Source of the DNA: Bacteroidia bacterium
GTDB taxonomy: Bacteria > Bacteroidota > Bacteroidia > Palsa-965
Assembly: GCA_025454955.1 (NCBI GenBank)
Contig: JALONL010000012.1
Coordinates: forward strand, 124,001 to 188,000
Reading direction: 5' to 3'
Length of the DNA stretch: 64,000 nucleotides
Below the pieces are notes generated by a model. That model saw nothing but the letters and a program-made list of their open reading frames with translations, searched no databases and was not told where the DNA came from. Positions 48,001 to 57,630 of the stretch are shown piece after piece. Within the stretch, counting starts at the first letter, position 1. The number at the start of each line of letters is the position of its first letter. Both the position numbers and the translations under genes were made by a program.

Positions 48001-49047
48001 ATGAAAAAGAACCAAAAATTAATTGTTAACTCTATCAAAGATCTGTTGCCTGGTATTGCCCAAATTATTGAACAGGCCAGAAGCAGAGCCGCAATATTCC
48101 TGAATGCGGAAACGACACTCATGTACTGGGGGATTGGGAATTTTATCAATCGAAATCTCAAAGAAAACAACCGTACCGAATACGGAAGCCAGATTCTTGT
48201 AACACTGTCACAAGAATTAACCAAACAATTTGGCAAGGGATTTACCTACTCCGCATTAACACGTATGTGCAAGGTGGCTACTGTTTTTGAAGAAAAAAAT
48301 ATTGCGACACTGTCGCAACATTTTAGCTGGAGTCATTTGATTGAACTTTCCTTAATTGATGATGAGGTTAAACGCGACTACTATATGCTTATGAGTGCTG
48401 AGGGAAACTGGAGCATTCGCAGGCTGAAAGAAGAGATTGATAAAATGTTGTTTGAAAGAACTGCCATTGCCCGGAAAACCCAAGCCGAAATAAGTACGCA
48501 ACTGAACGCACACAAAAAACAGCAAATCAATCATCCTGATTTGTATTTTAAAAACACATACATACTCGATTTCCTTAATCTGCCACAAAATCATAGTGAA
48601 AGTGAATTGGAAGATGCGTTGGTGGGAAAAATGGAACAATTTATCCTTGAACTGGGCGACGGATTTGCATTTATTGAACGCCAGAAACGAATTTCTATTG
48701 ACGGGGAAGATTATTACCTCGACTTATTATTTTATCATAGAAAACTGAAACGACTAATCGCTATTGATCTGAAACTTGGAAAGTTTAAAGCGGCATATAA
48801 AGGCCAAATGGAACTTTACCTTCGATGGTTAGAGAAATACGAGTTGATGGATGGGGAAGAAAAACCTATCGGACTTTTACTTTGCGGCGAAGGTAACAGC
48901 GAACATATTGAGTTGCTGATGATAAATGAACCTACAATTAAAGTAGCCCAATATCTTACTGAACTTCCTGAGAAAAAATGGCTGGCAGAGAAATTCAGGC
49001 GTGCAGTTGAACTTGCCAAACAACAGGAAATACAAAAGAATCTGTAA
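48001..49047 (+). CDS. PDDEXK nuclease domain protein (DUF1016/YhcG-like)
   Basis: ARSRAAIFLNAETTLMYWGIGNFINRN, FTYSALTRMCKVATVF, LELGDGFAFIERQKRISIDGEDYYLDLLFYHRKLKRLIAIDLKLGKFKAAYKGQMELYLRWLE. Confidence 0.9.
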   Translation: MKKNQKLIVNSIKDLLPGIAQIIEQARSRAAIFLNAETTLMYWGIGNFINRNLKENNRTEYGSQILVTLSQELTKQFGKGFTYSALTRMCKVATVFEEKNIATLSQHFSWSHLIELSLIDDEVKRDYYMLMSAEGNWSIRRLKEEIDKMLFERTAIARKTQAEISTQLNAHKKQQINHPDLYFKNTYILDFLNLPQNHSESELEDALVGKMEQFILELGDGFAFIERQKRISIDGEDYYLDLLFYHRKLKRLIAIDLKLGKFKAAYKGQMELYLRWLEKYELMDGEEKPIGLLLCGEGNSEHIELLMINEPTIKVAQYLTELPEKKWLAEKFRRAVELAKQQEIQKNL

Positions 49048-49058
49048 TTAAAGCCGTT

Positions 49059-49598
49059 TCACGGAAAAATCTCAATCACCGCCCCCGTTTTCACCGCCAC
49101 ATACAACTCTTCCATTTCCTGGTTGGTAACCGCAATACACCCCGCCGTCCAATCCATCCACCGGTGAAATTTACCAATATACCCGCGCCCATTTTTCAAC
49201 CCGTGTATCTTCACATCGCCGCCCGGCGATTTTCCTTTTTTCCGGGCTTCGGCACGATCCTTATCGTTGGGGTATGATATGCCGAGATTTTTGTAATGCG
49301 AACTGTTCGGGTTGCGGTCGTTTATCGTATAGCGGCCTTCGGGTGTGCGCTTGTCGCCTTCGTACTGCTTGTCGCCGGTGGTGTTGCGGCCTATGGCCAC
49401 GGTGTAGGTTTTCACCAAACGATTGCCGCTGAAGGCTTTCATTTCGTGGCGCGATTTATACACTTCGAGGCGGTCGATGACAATGCCTTGTGGTAATTTT
49501 TTTTCGGGGAAGAAATAATACACGGCTGCAGCAATCATGCACACGAGCAGCAACACCGAAGTATATTTAAGTATCTGCTTTACTTTCTTCATGCTCAA
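49059..49598 (-). CDS. L,D-transpeptidase (YkuD) family protein
   Basis: IVIDRLEVYKSRHEMKAFSGNRLVKTYTVAIG...VKIHGLKNGRGYIGKFHRWMDWTAGCIAVTNQEMEEL. Confidence 0.92.
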   Translation of the reverse strand: MSMKKVKQILKYTSVLLLVCMIAAAVYYFFPEKKLPQGIVIDRLEVYKSRHEMKAFSGNRLVKTYTVAIGRNTTGDKQYEGDKRTPEGRYTINDRNPNSSHYKNLGISYPNDKDRAEARKKGKSPGGDVKIHGLKNGRGYIGKFHRWMDWTAGCIAVTNQEMEELYVAVKTGAVIEIFP

Positions 49599-49605
49599 AA
49601 GCGGT

Positions 49606-52230
49606 TTATAGCTTTTGCCAAAGTTGCACCCATTTCCCCGAATCGGTAATTACCGAAATGAAATAATTTCCGCTGCCGAGCCACGAAAGATCAAGCTGTG
49701 CGGTAAACGTTCCGCTCACTTCGCCAAAATGTGTAGCGGCCACGCGCCTGCCGGCAGCATCGGTTATTTCGAGCGTGAGCGTGCCGGTGTACAATGCGTG
49801 CGAAAACAAGTTAAGCACACCGACCGATGGATTGGGGTAAAGCGAAAGTGCAGGCACTGCGGCCAATTGGTTTTGGCCAAGCGTTAATATTATTTCAATG
49901 GTATCGGAAGCGGTGCAGCCGTTGCTGTCGGTAACCATTGCCCAATAAGTGCCTGCCACCGGTGCTGAAATGGTAAATGTGTTTTGGCCCGTGTTCCAGA
50001 GGCAGGCCGCAAATCCTGCACCGGCATTGAGGTTTACGGGCAGCGACGTAAGCACAAGATCGGGGCCGAGGCTGAACGGCGGATTGGCATTTACGGCAAT
50101 GAAAACGCTGTCGGTGTTTATGCAGCCGTTGCTGTCGGTAACCGTTACTTGATACGTTTGGCTGAATGGCGGCACGAAGGGAACACCATTAATTACGTTT
50201 TGATTCCACACAAAATTCCCCGCACCGGCGCATGAAAGCAGCAGCGAATCGCCGGCACAAACCGACGCGGAAGGCTGGGTTGCGATGGACAGAACCGGCA
50301 GGAGATGCACCACAATTTCGGCCTGCGCGGTGGCGGTGCAGCCGTTGCTGTCGGTGCCGGTAAGTGTGTAGCTGCCGCCGGCTTCGGGGGCAAAGGGCTG
50401 GCCGTTGGTAATGCCGCCGCTCCAGGTGTAGGAGCTTGCGCCACTGCCGCTAAGCAGTACTGTATCGCCTGCGCAAATGGTATCGGCGGTGGCGGTAAAG
50501 CTTACGGGGGGAAGCTGATTTACGGTGAGCGAAGCAGTGTCGGTTTGTACACAGCCAAATACATCGGTGCCGGTAACAATGTACTCGCCGCTGGCTTCGG
50601 GCGCAAAGGGTACGTTGTTTAAAATGCCGCCGCTCCACGTATAAACAGATGCACCGGTGCCGCTGAGTGTAACCGTATCGCCTGCGCAGATGGTATCGTT
50701 GTAAGCGGCAATGCTCACATTGGGAAGGGGAATTACGGTAATTTGTGCAGTGGCAGTTTGCACACAACCATTTATATCTGATCCGGTAACTATGTAATTG
50801 TTTGAATTAAACATAACCACCGGCACATTATTGAGAATATTATTCGACCAGAGATAAGAACTGCCACCTGTGCCCGAAAGCGTAACCACATCGCCCGCAC
50901 AAACCGTATCGTTGGGAAAGGCGTTGAACGAAATAGTGGGAAGCGGATTTACCGTAACCGAAATGGAAGCCGAAGCACTGCATCCGTTTACGGAAGTGCC
51001 CACCACATTATAATTTGCCGAGGATGCAGGCACAAAGCCCACACCGTTTGTGACATTTCCGCTCCACGTATAGGAAGACGCGCCCATGCCGTTCAGCGTA
51101 AGCATATTTCCCGCACACACCTGCGCACCCGGACTGGCCGCAATGCTCACCAACGGAAGCGGAAGCACGGTTAACGATACATTCTCCGTATCCACACACC
51201 CGATGGAGTTGGTGGCAATTAGTTGGTAAGTATTGCTCGACTGTGGCACAAACGGCACCGCATTAATCACATTGTTGCTCCACTGTGTAGTGGCTGCATT
51301 ATTAGCCGTTAGCGTCACCGCATTTCCGGCGCACACGGCTGCCGAGGGCCACACCTGCACATTTACCGAATAACTGGAAAGAAACGGGGTAATGATTACC
51401 TGTCCGTTTCCGCTGCGTGCATTGGCGGTGTTGCTTTGGTTGGTGCCGCTGTTAAACGAGCCGCCACCACCGCCACCGGCCCGGCAGGTATTTCCTTCGC
51501 CGCCGCCGCCGCCCGAATATCCGCCGCCTCCCCCATTGCCACACACTGCGCCGCCGCCGCCGCCAAAACCGCCGTCGCCCTGCCCGGCCTGGCCAAACAG
51601 GGTGGAGCCGGTGCCGCCGGTAAACAAAGGCCAGGTTTGTCCGCCAGTGCAGCCGGTGCCGTAAGTGGAATTTTGTCCGGCCGAGAGCCATCCCGCGCCC
51701 CCCGAGCCACCACCCGAAGAGCCATTGCCAAAGCCGCCATTGCCATTGCTGCCGCCCAAAGCCGATAATGTGCCAACGCCCGCCGTGCCCGCTGCCGAAA
51801 GCACGGCCGCAATGCCATCGCGGCAGGCTTGTGGCCAGTTTGCATTGCCGCCGCCACCGCCGCCGGCTACCAGCAGCAGTGTACGCGCAGGCCCGTTGCT
51901 TTTCCACACAAACGATCCGCCGCCGCCACCCGCCGAAGCACCTGCCCCGCCGCAGGCGTTAACTGTGCCCTGCTGCCCCACAGCCATGTAAATGGTATCA
52001 CCCGGCGTTACGGCAAAACGGCCTTTTACACGCGCCCCGGCCCCGCCGTTTGAATTGCCTCCCTGTGCGCCAAAGGCTTCAATATCGACCTGCGTAACAC
52101 ATGGCGGCACCACATAATGCTGCACCGTGCCAATACGGCCGGTGCCGCTGGCATTGAAAGTGGAAACGGGAAGCTGCGCAAAAACCGCAGTACTCAAAAG
52201 CATGACCGAAGAAAGGAGTCGTTTCTTCAT
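49606..52230 (-). CDS. Glycine-rich domain protein with tandem ~75-80-aa Ig-like repeats and T9SS type A sorting domain
   Basis: Signal peptide; N-terminal Gly-rich region (GGAGASAGGGGGSFVWKSNGPARTLLLVAGGGGGG); repeated CAGD...YTWSGG...NGC units; C terminus LSLYPNPSVGVLNLFSHALYTGTLTLEITDAAGRRV. Confidence 0.9.
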   Translation of the reverse strand: MKKRLLSSVMLLSTAVFAQLPVSTFNASGTGRIGTVQHYVVPPCVTQVDIEAFGAQGGNSNGGAGARVKGRFAVTPGDTIYMAVGQQGTVNACGGAGASAGGGGGSFVWKSNGPARTLLLVAGGGGGGNANWPQACRDGIAAVLSAAGTAGVGTLSALGGSNGNGGFGNGSSGGGSGGAGWLSAGQNSTYGTGCTGGQTWPLFTGGTGSTLFGQAGQGDGGFGGGGGAVCGNGGGGGYSGGGGGEGNTCRAGGGGGGSFNSGTNQSNTANARSGNGQVIITPFLSSYSVNVQVWPSAAVCAGNAVTLTANNAATTQWSNNVINAVPFVPQSSNTYQLIATNSIGCVDTENVSLTVLPLPLVSIAASPGAQVCAGNMLTLNGMGASSYTWSGNVTNGVGFVPASSANYNVVGTSVNGCSASASISVTVNPLPTISFNAFPNDTVCAGDVVTLSGTGGSSYLWSNNILNNVPVVMFNSNNYIVTGSDINGCVQTATAQITVIPLPNVSIAAYNDTICAGDTVTLSGTGASVYTWSGGILNNVPFAPEASGEYIVTGTDVFGCVQTDTASLTVNQLPPVSFTATADTICAGDTVLLSGSGASSYTWSGGITNGQPFAPEAGGSYTLTGTDSNGCTATAQAEIVVHLLPVLSIATQPSASVCAGDSLLLSCAGAGNFVWNQNVINGVPFVPPFSQTYQVTVTDSNGCINTDSVFIAVNANPPFSLGPDLVLTSLPVNLNAGAGFAACLWNTGQNTFTISAPVAGTYWAMVTDSNGCTASDTIEIILTLGQNQLAAVPALSLYPNPSVGVLNLFSHALYTGTLTLEITDAAGRRVAATHFGEVSGTFTAQLDLSWLGSGNYFISVITDSGKWVQLWQKL

Positions 52231-52394
52231 CAGGTTGTGGAGCTAAGGTGCCAGCCGCAACGCAGGGGAGAATGCTGCTTTAACGTAAATGTAAAACTAA
52301 TTGCCGTTGCCCCGCATAACTATATGGTTAATGTGCGCTTATGCCGGTGTAAAAGGGTTTGTGCGAAGGGTGAAGTTTGGGGATAATGGAGTTG

Positions 52395-52402
52395 TATATT
52401 TG
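52395..52402 (+). promoter_or_regulatory. Bacteroidota -7 box (TATATTTG) immediately upstream of xseA
   Basis: Matches TAnnTTTG; ends 3 nt before the xseA ATG. Confidence 0.5.
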
Positions 52403-52405
52403 CGT

Positions 52406-53824
52406 ATGAGCAAAGCAGCGCTACGTCTGTCGCAGTTACAGGATCTCGTTCGCGGGGCGCTGGAAGATGCGTTCAGGGGGCAAAGCTGGTGGGTGCTGGC
52501 CGAGCTGGAAGATGTGACCGATCAGGGCCACCGTATTTTCTTTACGCTTATTGAAAAGGGCAGCGATAATATGCCTTCGGCGCGGCTGAGCGGGGCGGTG
52601 CTTTCGCCGCAACCGATTATGCTGTTCAGGAATTTCGAAGATATTACCGGCAAGTTTGTGAAAGATCTTGCCGGTCAGCAGGTGCTGATGCGTGTAACCG
52701 TAACCGTACACCGCACGGCCGGTTTGCGGTTGAATGTGCTCGACATCGACCACCATTTCATGCTGGGGCAGCTTGAGCAGCAGCGGCAGGAAACGTACCG
52801 GCAGCTTGCCTCAAAGCCCGGCGTGAAACTCGTAAACGGACGCTGGCACACACCCAACAAGGCGCTGGAGCTTCCGGTAGTGATACAGCATATTGCGGTA
52901 ATTACTTCGGCCACGGCAGCGGGGTACGAAGATTTTGTGCATAAACTTCGCGGCGATGCCTCGGGCTTTGGATTTGCAGTGGAAGGCTTTTTTGCCCGGC
53001 TTCAGGGCGAAGGCGCGGCCGAATCGATGCGCGAACAGTTGGTGGCGGTGTACGAACGGCACCAGCAATGCCCGTTTGATGTGGTGGTGCTCATACGCGG
53101 CGGCGGCGCACAAAGCGATTTGCTGCCGTTCGACAGCTTTACGCTGGCCTGGCCGGTGGCCAAGTTTCCGGTGCCTGTAATTACCGGCATAGGCCACCAG
53201 CGCAACGAAAGCATTACCGACACCATGGCCCACACATCGCTCAAAACGCCTACCGAAGCGGCACAGTTTATCCTGTCGCACAACCTGGCGTTTGAGGCAG
53301 AAGTAAACACGGCCTATCAGCACATCATACACCGCAGCAGCAGTGTGCTGGCCATGCAGCGGCTGAGTCTCGAAAAAACATCGGCCACGCTGGCCACCGG
53401 CATACGCGGTCTGCTAAACCGCCAGAACAACATACTCACCCGCGCCGAAACCCTTGCCCGCAGCGGCGCGCGCAGCCTGCTGCGCAACGCCCCCGCCGAA
53501 ATTTCGCAACTGCAGCAACGCATTGTATCGGGCGCACTGCACAGTACGCAAAACGCCCACCATGCACTGGCACAGGCCAAAAACGTACTGGCACAGCGCG
53601 CACCGTTTCTGCTGCAAAAACAACATCACCAGCTTGCCCTGCTCGCGCAACGCGTAGAACTGCTGCATCCGGCCAATGTGCTTAAACGCGGCTATGCCTA
53701 CGTATCGCGCCACGAACAGATAATTACCACTGCCAAACAAGTAAATGCCGGTGAAGAAATCACCGTACATTTTGCCGACGGTCAGCTTACCACACTCGTA
53801 AAAAACAACACCGCCAATGAGTGA
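52406..53824 (+). CDS. xseA: Exodeoxyribonuclease VII large subunit
   Basis: LRLSQLQDLVRGALEDAFRGQSWWVLAELEDV, AVITSATAAGYEDFVHKL, VVVLIRGGGAQSDLLPFDSFTLAWPVAKFPVPVITGIGHQRNESITD. Confidence 0.95.
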   Translation: MSKAALRLSQLQDLVRGALEDAFRGQSWWVLAELEDVTDQGHRIFFTLIEKGSDNMPSARLSGAVLSPQPIMLFRNFEDITGKFVKDLAGQQVLMRVTVTVHRTAGLRLNVLDIDHHFMLGQLEQQRQETYRQLASKPGVKLVNGRWHTPNKALELPVVIQHIAVITSATAAGYEDFVHKLRGDASGFGFAVEGFFARLQGEGAAESMREQLVAVYERHQQCPFDVVVLIRGGGAQSDLLPFDSFTLAWPVAKFPVPVITGIGHQRNESITDTMAHTSLKTPTEAAQFILSHNLAFEAEVNTAYQHIIHRSSSVLAMQRLSLEKTSATLATGIRGLLNRQNNILTRAETLARSGARSLLRNAPAEISQLQQRIVSGALHSTQNAHHALAQAKNVLAQRAPFLLQKQHHQLALLAQRVELLHPANVLKRGYAYVSRHEQIITTAKQVNAGEEITVHFADGQLTTLVKNNTANE

Positions 53825-54023
53825 ATCACTCACCTATTCTGCCGCACTAAGCGAACTGAACGAAATAGCCCGCGCCATAGACAACGAAAGCATTCCGCTC
53901 GACGAGCTTTCGGCCAAAGTAAAGCGCGCCTCCGAACTTATTGCCTTCTGCAAAAAACGTTTACACGCCACAGAAGAAGAAGTAAAAAAAATTCTGGGCG
54001 ACATGGAAGAAACTGCACAATAA
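53817..54023 (+). CDS. xseB: Exodeoxyribonuclease VII small subunit
   Basis: LTYSAALSELNEIARAIDNESIPLDELSAKVKRASELIAFCKKRLHATEEEVKKIL; overlaps the xseA stop. Confidence 0.95.
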   Translation: MSESLTYSAALSELNEIARAIDNESIPLDELSAKVKRASELIAFCKKRLHATEEEVKKILGDMEETAQ

Positions 54024-54033
54024 CCTCAAACAC

Positions 54034-54489
54034 ATGAGCCACAAACCCGCCACTCCCGACGCATACGTAGCCGCGCTGCCCGACGAGCGTAAAGCCATCA
54101 TTCAGGCCATGCGCGAAACCGTGCTGAAAAACATACCCAAAGGATTTGAAGAAACCATCAGCTATGGCATGATCGGTTATGTGGTGCCGCACAGCCTATA
54201 TCCCGCCGGTTATCACTGCGATCCGAAGCTGCCATTGCCCTTCATTTCCATTGCTTCGCAAAAAAGTCATATCGGATTTTACCACATGGGCATTTATGCT
54301 CATCAGGAACTGCTCAACTGGTTTACTGCCGAATGGCCAAAGTATTCGAAGAAAAAATTAGACATGGGTAAATCCTGCATCCGTTTTAAAAAAGCCGAAG
54401 ATGTGCCGCTGGATTTATTGGCTGCACTTGTAAAAAAAATGAAGCCGAAAGACTGGATTACGTGTTACGAAAGCCAAATAAAGAGATAA
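54034..54489 (+). CDS. DUF1801 domain protein
   Basis: PDAYVAALPDERKAIIQAMRETVLKNIPKGFEETISYGMIGYVVPHSLYPAGYHC...LDMGKSCIRFKKAEDVPLDLLAALV. Confidence 0.88.
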   Translation: MSHKPATPDAYVAALPDERKAIIQAMRETVLKNIPKGFEETISYGMIGYVVPHSLYPAGYHCDPKLPLPFISIASQKSHIGFYHMGIYAHQELLNWFTAEWPKYSKKKLDMGKSCIRFKKAEDVPLDLLAALVKKMKPKDWITCYESQIKR

Positions 54490-54607
54490 CAAACCCCGAT
54501 TTTACCCAAAAATCAGAATTTCATTATCCATTATTCTTATATGTAATTACATAATACAGCATAGTTGAAGCGAGATAAGGTATTTTCGCACTCAGATCTC
54601 CTTCTTT

Positions 54608-56596
54608 ATGCCAAATTCAATAATCCGGGTTACCTTCCGGTTAAAAGTATTAGCTTTTACATTCTTTGTCTTTTATGGTATTGCGGCCAATGCACAACAT
54701 AAAAAAGACTCTTTATGGAAATGCTGGAGCAACAAATCGCTGCACGACAGTTCGCGCCTGAAGGCACTGAATGATTATATCTATGAATTTCACATTCAAA
54801 AGAAAACAGATTCTGCACTGGTTCTGTTAAAAACACATCATGATTTTTCGGTTAAAGCAGGAAATAAAAAACAACTGGCGGCCAATCATGGCATGATGGG
54901 TTCATATTATTTGAACAAGAATAAGTACATGATTGCGCAGGATTATTTTAATAAAAGTTTGGCCATAAATCAGGAAATCAAAAACGACCGGAGCATTGCC
55001 GGCAACTATAACCAGCTTGGGCTTGCGCATTTCCACCAGGATCATTTCGACACGGCACTTAATTATTATTTCAACGCCTTAAAAATATTTGAAGCGCAGA
55101 AAAACATCAATGAACAGGCTGCAATATATAATAACATAGGCATGGTGTACGGAGTGCTGTACGATACGTTACAGCAATTGAAATACTACGAAAAATCGTA
55201 TGCCATAACCATGCAAACCACCAATGCACGAAGGCAAATTATAGCCGCCATAAACCTGAGTATGACGGAAAATATGATTGCATCCAGGCAGGATTCGGTT
55301 GAAAAAAGGGTGTTGCGTCATCTTGAAAAATGCCGGGAAGCGGGATACAAAGACCTTGAAATAAAGTTGCTGGAAATTCTGGCCGACAGCTATCTCCATA
55401 ACAAAGATTACAAAAAATCGTTGGCATTTCGCGAAAAAGCAGGGGAACTGGCTTTCAGTGAAAACGACAGTATAGGTATCTGCAATTACTATTACCATAA
55501 GGCACGGTTGTTCTACTTCAATAATGAGATTGAGAAAGCCCCTCCGCTGCTGGAAAAGTCTATCCAGGTTGCAAAAAAAATTGAACACTGGAGAATGGTA
55601 AAACGCGGAGCTATTTTTTTATCAGATATATATGCCTCAATGGGAAATTACAAGGCTGCTCTCGATAATTATACAATATTCAGCTGGGCCAAAGACAGTA
55701 TGAACAGCGGCCAGGCCGAAAAAGCACTTTTCAAGGAGCAGACGAAATATGAATATGAGAAAAAAATGCTCGAAGAAAAAGTCATAAACGATAAGGCTGT
55801 ATATGAACTGAAAACCAAAACGGCCGCACTCGAATACCAGCGCATTATATGGATAACCGTGGCTTCAGGAGTTGCGCTGGTACTGGGAATTTCATTCTTG
55901 TTTTACCTCAAAAACACCCGTCAGAAACGAATTATTGCCGAGCAAAAGCTCAATCTCACCAAACAGAAACTTCTCGTTTCGCAGATTAATCCGCACTTTA
56001 TGTTCAACTCGCTCAATGCCATTCAGAATTTCATCTTCAGGGAAGACGCACTGATGGCGGGCGATTATCTTGCGCAGTTTTCGAAACTCATGCGGATGAT
56101 TCTTAATTTCTCGCGCGAAGATTATATCAAACTAAGCGACGAAATTGATTTCCTCCACACCTATCTCGATTTACAGAACCTGCGCTTCGGTAATAAATTC
56201 GATTATGAAATAAACTGCGATCCCGCTCTTGATCCCGACTCGACAATGATTCCCCCGCTGCTGGGCCAGCCTTTTGTGGAAAATGCCATAGAACACGGCA
56301 TGAAATACCTGAATGAAAAACGGGGAAGGATTGAAGTAAATATGAGGCTGGAAGAAAACAAACTCATTTATGAAGTAAAAGATAACGGCCCCGGACTGCT
56401 GGCCGGTGGCGGGAATTTACAGGCCAATGATAAAACACACAAATCGCTGGCCACCATCATTACCCGCGAAAGACTCGAAAGCTATTCCGGCAACCATAAC
56501 CACACACACGAAATAACCATAACCGACAATAAACAATACAGTGAAACCGAAACCGGTGTAACCGTGAAGTTTACCACACCCTGCAAATTAACCTGA
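54608..56596 (+). CDS. TPR-containing LytS-type sensor histidine kinase
   Basis: TPR-like repeats (AGNYNQLGLAHFHQDHFDTALNYYFNALKIFE), one TM, VSQINPHFMFNSLNAIQNFIFREDALMAGDYLAQFSKLMRMIL. Confidence 0.92.
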   Translation: MPNSIIRVTFRLKVLAFTFFVFYGIAANAQHKKDSLWKCWSNKSLHDSSRLKALNDYIYEFHIQKKTDSALVLLKTHHDFSVKAGNKKQLAANHGMMGSYYLNKNKYMIAQDYFNKSLAINQEIKNDRSIAGNYNQLGLAHFHQDHFDTALNYYFNALKIFEAQKNINEQAAIYNNIGMVYGVLYDTLQQLKYYEKSYAITMQTTNARRQIIAAINLSMTENMIASRQDSVEKRVLRHLEKCREAGYKDLEIKLLEILADSYLHNKDYKKSLAFREKAGELAFSENDSIGICNYYYHKARLFYFNNEIEKAPPLLEKSIQVAKKIEHWRMVKRGAIFLSDIYASMGNYKAALDNYTIFSWAKDSMNSGQAEKALFKEQTKYEYEKKMLEEKVINDKAVYELKTKTAALEYQRIIWITVASGVALVLGISFLFYLKNTRQKRIIAEQKLNLTKQKLLVSQINPHFMFNSLNAIQNFIFREDALMAGDYLAQFSKLMRMILNFSREDYIKLSDEIDFLHTYLDLQNLRFGNKFDYEINCDPALDPDSTMIPPLLGQPFVENAIEHGMKYLNEKRGRIEVNMRLEENKLIYEVKDNGPGLLAGGGNLQANDKTHKSLATIITRERLESYSGNHNHTHEITITDNKQYSETETGVTVKFTTPCKLT

Positions 56597-56598
56597 GT

Positions 56599-57348
56599 AT
56601 GATGAACGCTGTAATTATAGACGACGAGCCAAACAATATAGAACTGCTGACCAATCTGATTACACGGTTTGTGCCACAGATTGAACTTGCAGGACAGGCT
56701 ACCGGAGTGGCCGAAGGCTTTGCCCTTTTAACCGAAAAAAAACCGGCTCTGGTTTTTCTCGATGTGGAAATGCAGGACGGAACCGGCTTCGATTTACTAA
56801 AATTAGTTCCGCAAATACCATTGAAAGTTATTTTTATTACTGCGCATGAACAATACGCCCTTCACGCCTTTCATTACAGTGCCATTGATTACCTGCTGAA
56901 ACCTGTTTCTCCTTCAGAACTGCTCAACGCAGTACGTAAAGCCGAACAATCGGTTAGCAACGATGAACTGAAAATGCAGATCAATGCCCTGCTCTCCAAT
57001 GTTCACGACAGCGAAGGGAGGAATAAAAAAATTGTGCTCAAAACACAGGAAAGGGTATATGTCACAAACAGCGACGAAATTGTGAGGCTGGAATCAGAAG
57101 GCAACTACACTACTGTTTATCTCACAAATGGAAACAAGGTGCTGGTTTCCAAACTGCTCAAAGAATTTGAAGAAACACTGAAAGACCAGCACCACTTTTT
57201 CCGCACACACCAGTCGCATATTGTCAATCTCGATTATTTCTTCTGCTACGAAAAATCTGAATCATCGGTTATTCTGAAGGATAAATCGAATGTGCCTCTT
57301 GCCGTGAGAAAGAAAGAACAGTTGTTTAAGATTTTGAATCTGGAATAA
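56599..57348 (+). CDS. LytTR-family response regulator
   Basis: MNAVIIDDEPNNIELLTNLI, LVFLDVEMQDGTGFDLL, AIDYLLKPV; LytTR domain VRLESEGNYTTVYLTNGNKVLVSKLLKEFEETL...FFRTHQSHIVNL. Confidence 0.95.
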   Translation: MMNAVIIDDEPNNIELLTNLITRFVPQIELAGQATGVAEGFALLTEKKPALVFLDVEMQDGTGFDLLKLVPQIPLKVIFITAHEQYALHAFHYSAIDYLLKPVSPSELLNAVRKAEQSVSNDELKMQINALLSNVHDSEGRNKKIVLKTQERVYVTNSDEIVRLESEGNYTTVYLTNGNKVLVSKLLKEFEETLKDQHHFFRTHQSHIVNLDYFFCYEKSESSVILKDKSNVPLAVRKKEQLFKILNLE

Positions 57349-57433
57349 TTTTAAACAAAGCCAGGTATTATTGCCTCAGTAAACGTTCACAGCCAAACTC
57401 GTCACACCCTTGTTAACCTTCAGGCCAGTGTTT

Positions 57434-57460
57434 GCCCGGAACCACAGTCCGGGCTTTTTT
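57434..57460 (+). terminator. Rho-independent terminator
   Basis: GCCCGGA-accacag-TCCGGGC followed by TTTTTT. Confidence 0.88.
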
Positions 57461-57630
57461 CATTTTATAGCCCCCAAAACCACTATACTGGAAAACCCGT
57501 ACTGCGAATTTACAGCCAACCCCAACGAATGTCTGCCGAAAGCGGACGAATTTCAATTGACCTGATTACAGTTTGAAAAGGCATTTAGTTTTGTCGCGTT
57601 TTCTGCACATCCCCTGTAAAACAAAGAAAA

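Noticed and set aside
48001-49047. Complete restriction-modification or toxin-antitoxin system
   Set aside because: Only the PDDEXK-family gene is present; no methylase, specificity subunit or antitoxin-like partner nearby.
51392-51991. Pro-rich and Ala-rich ORFs over the glycine-rich region (PPPPPARQVFPSPPPPP...)
   Set aside because: Alternative-frame readings of the Gly-codon tract in the 49606..52230 gene.
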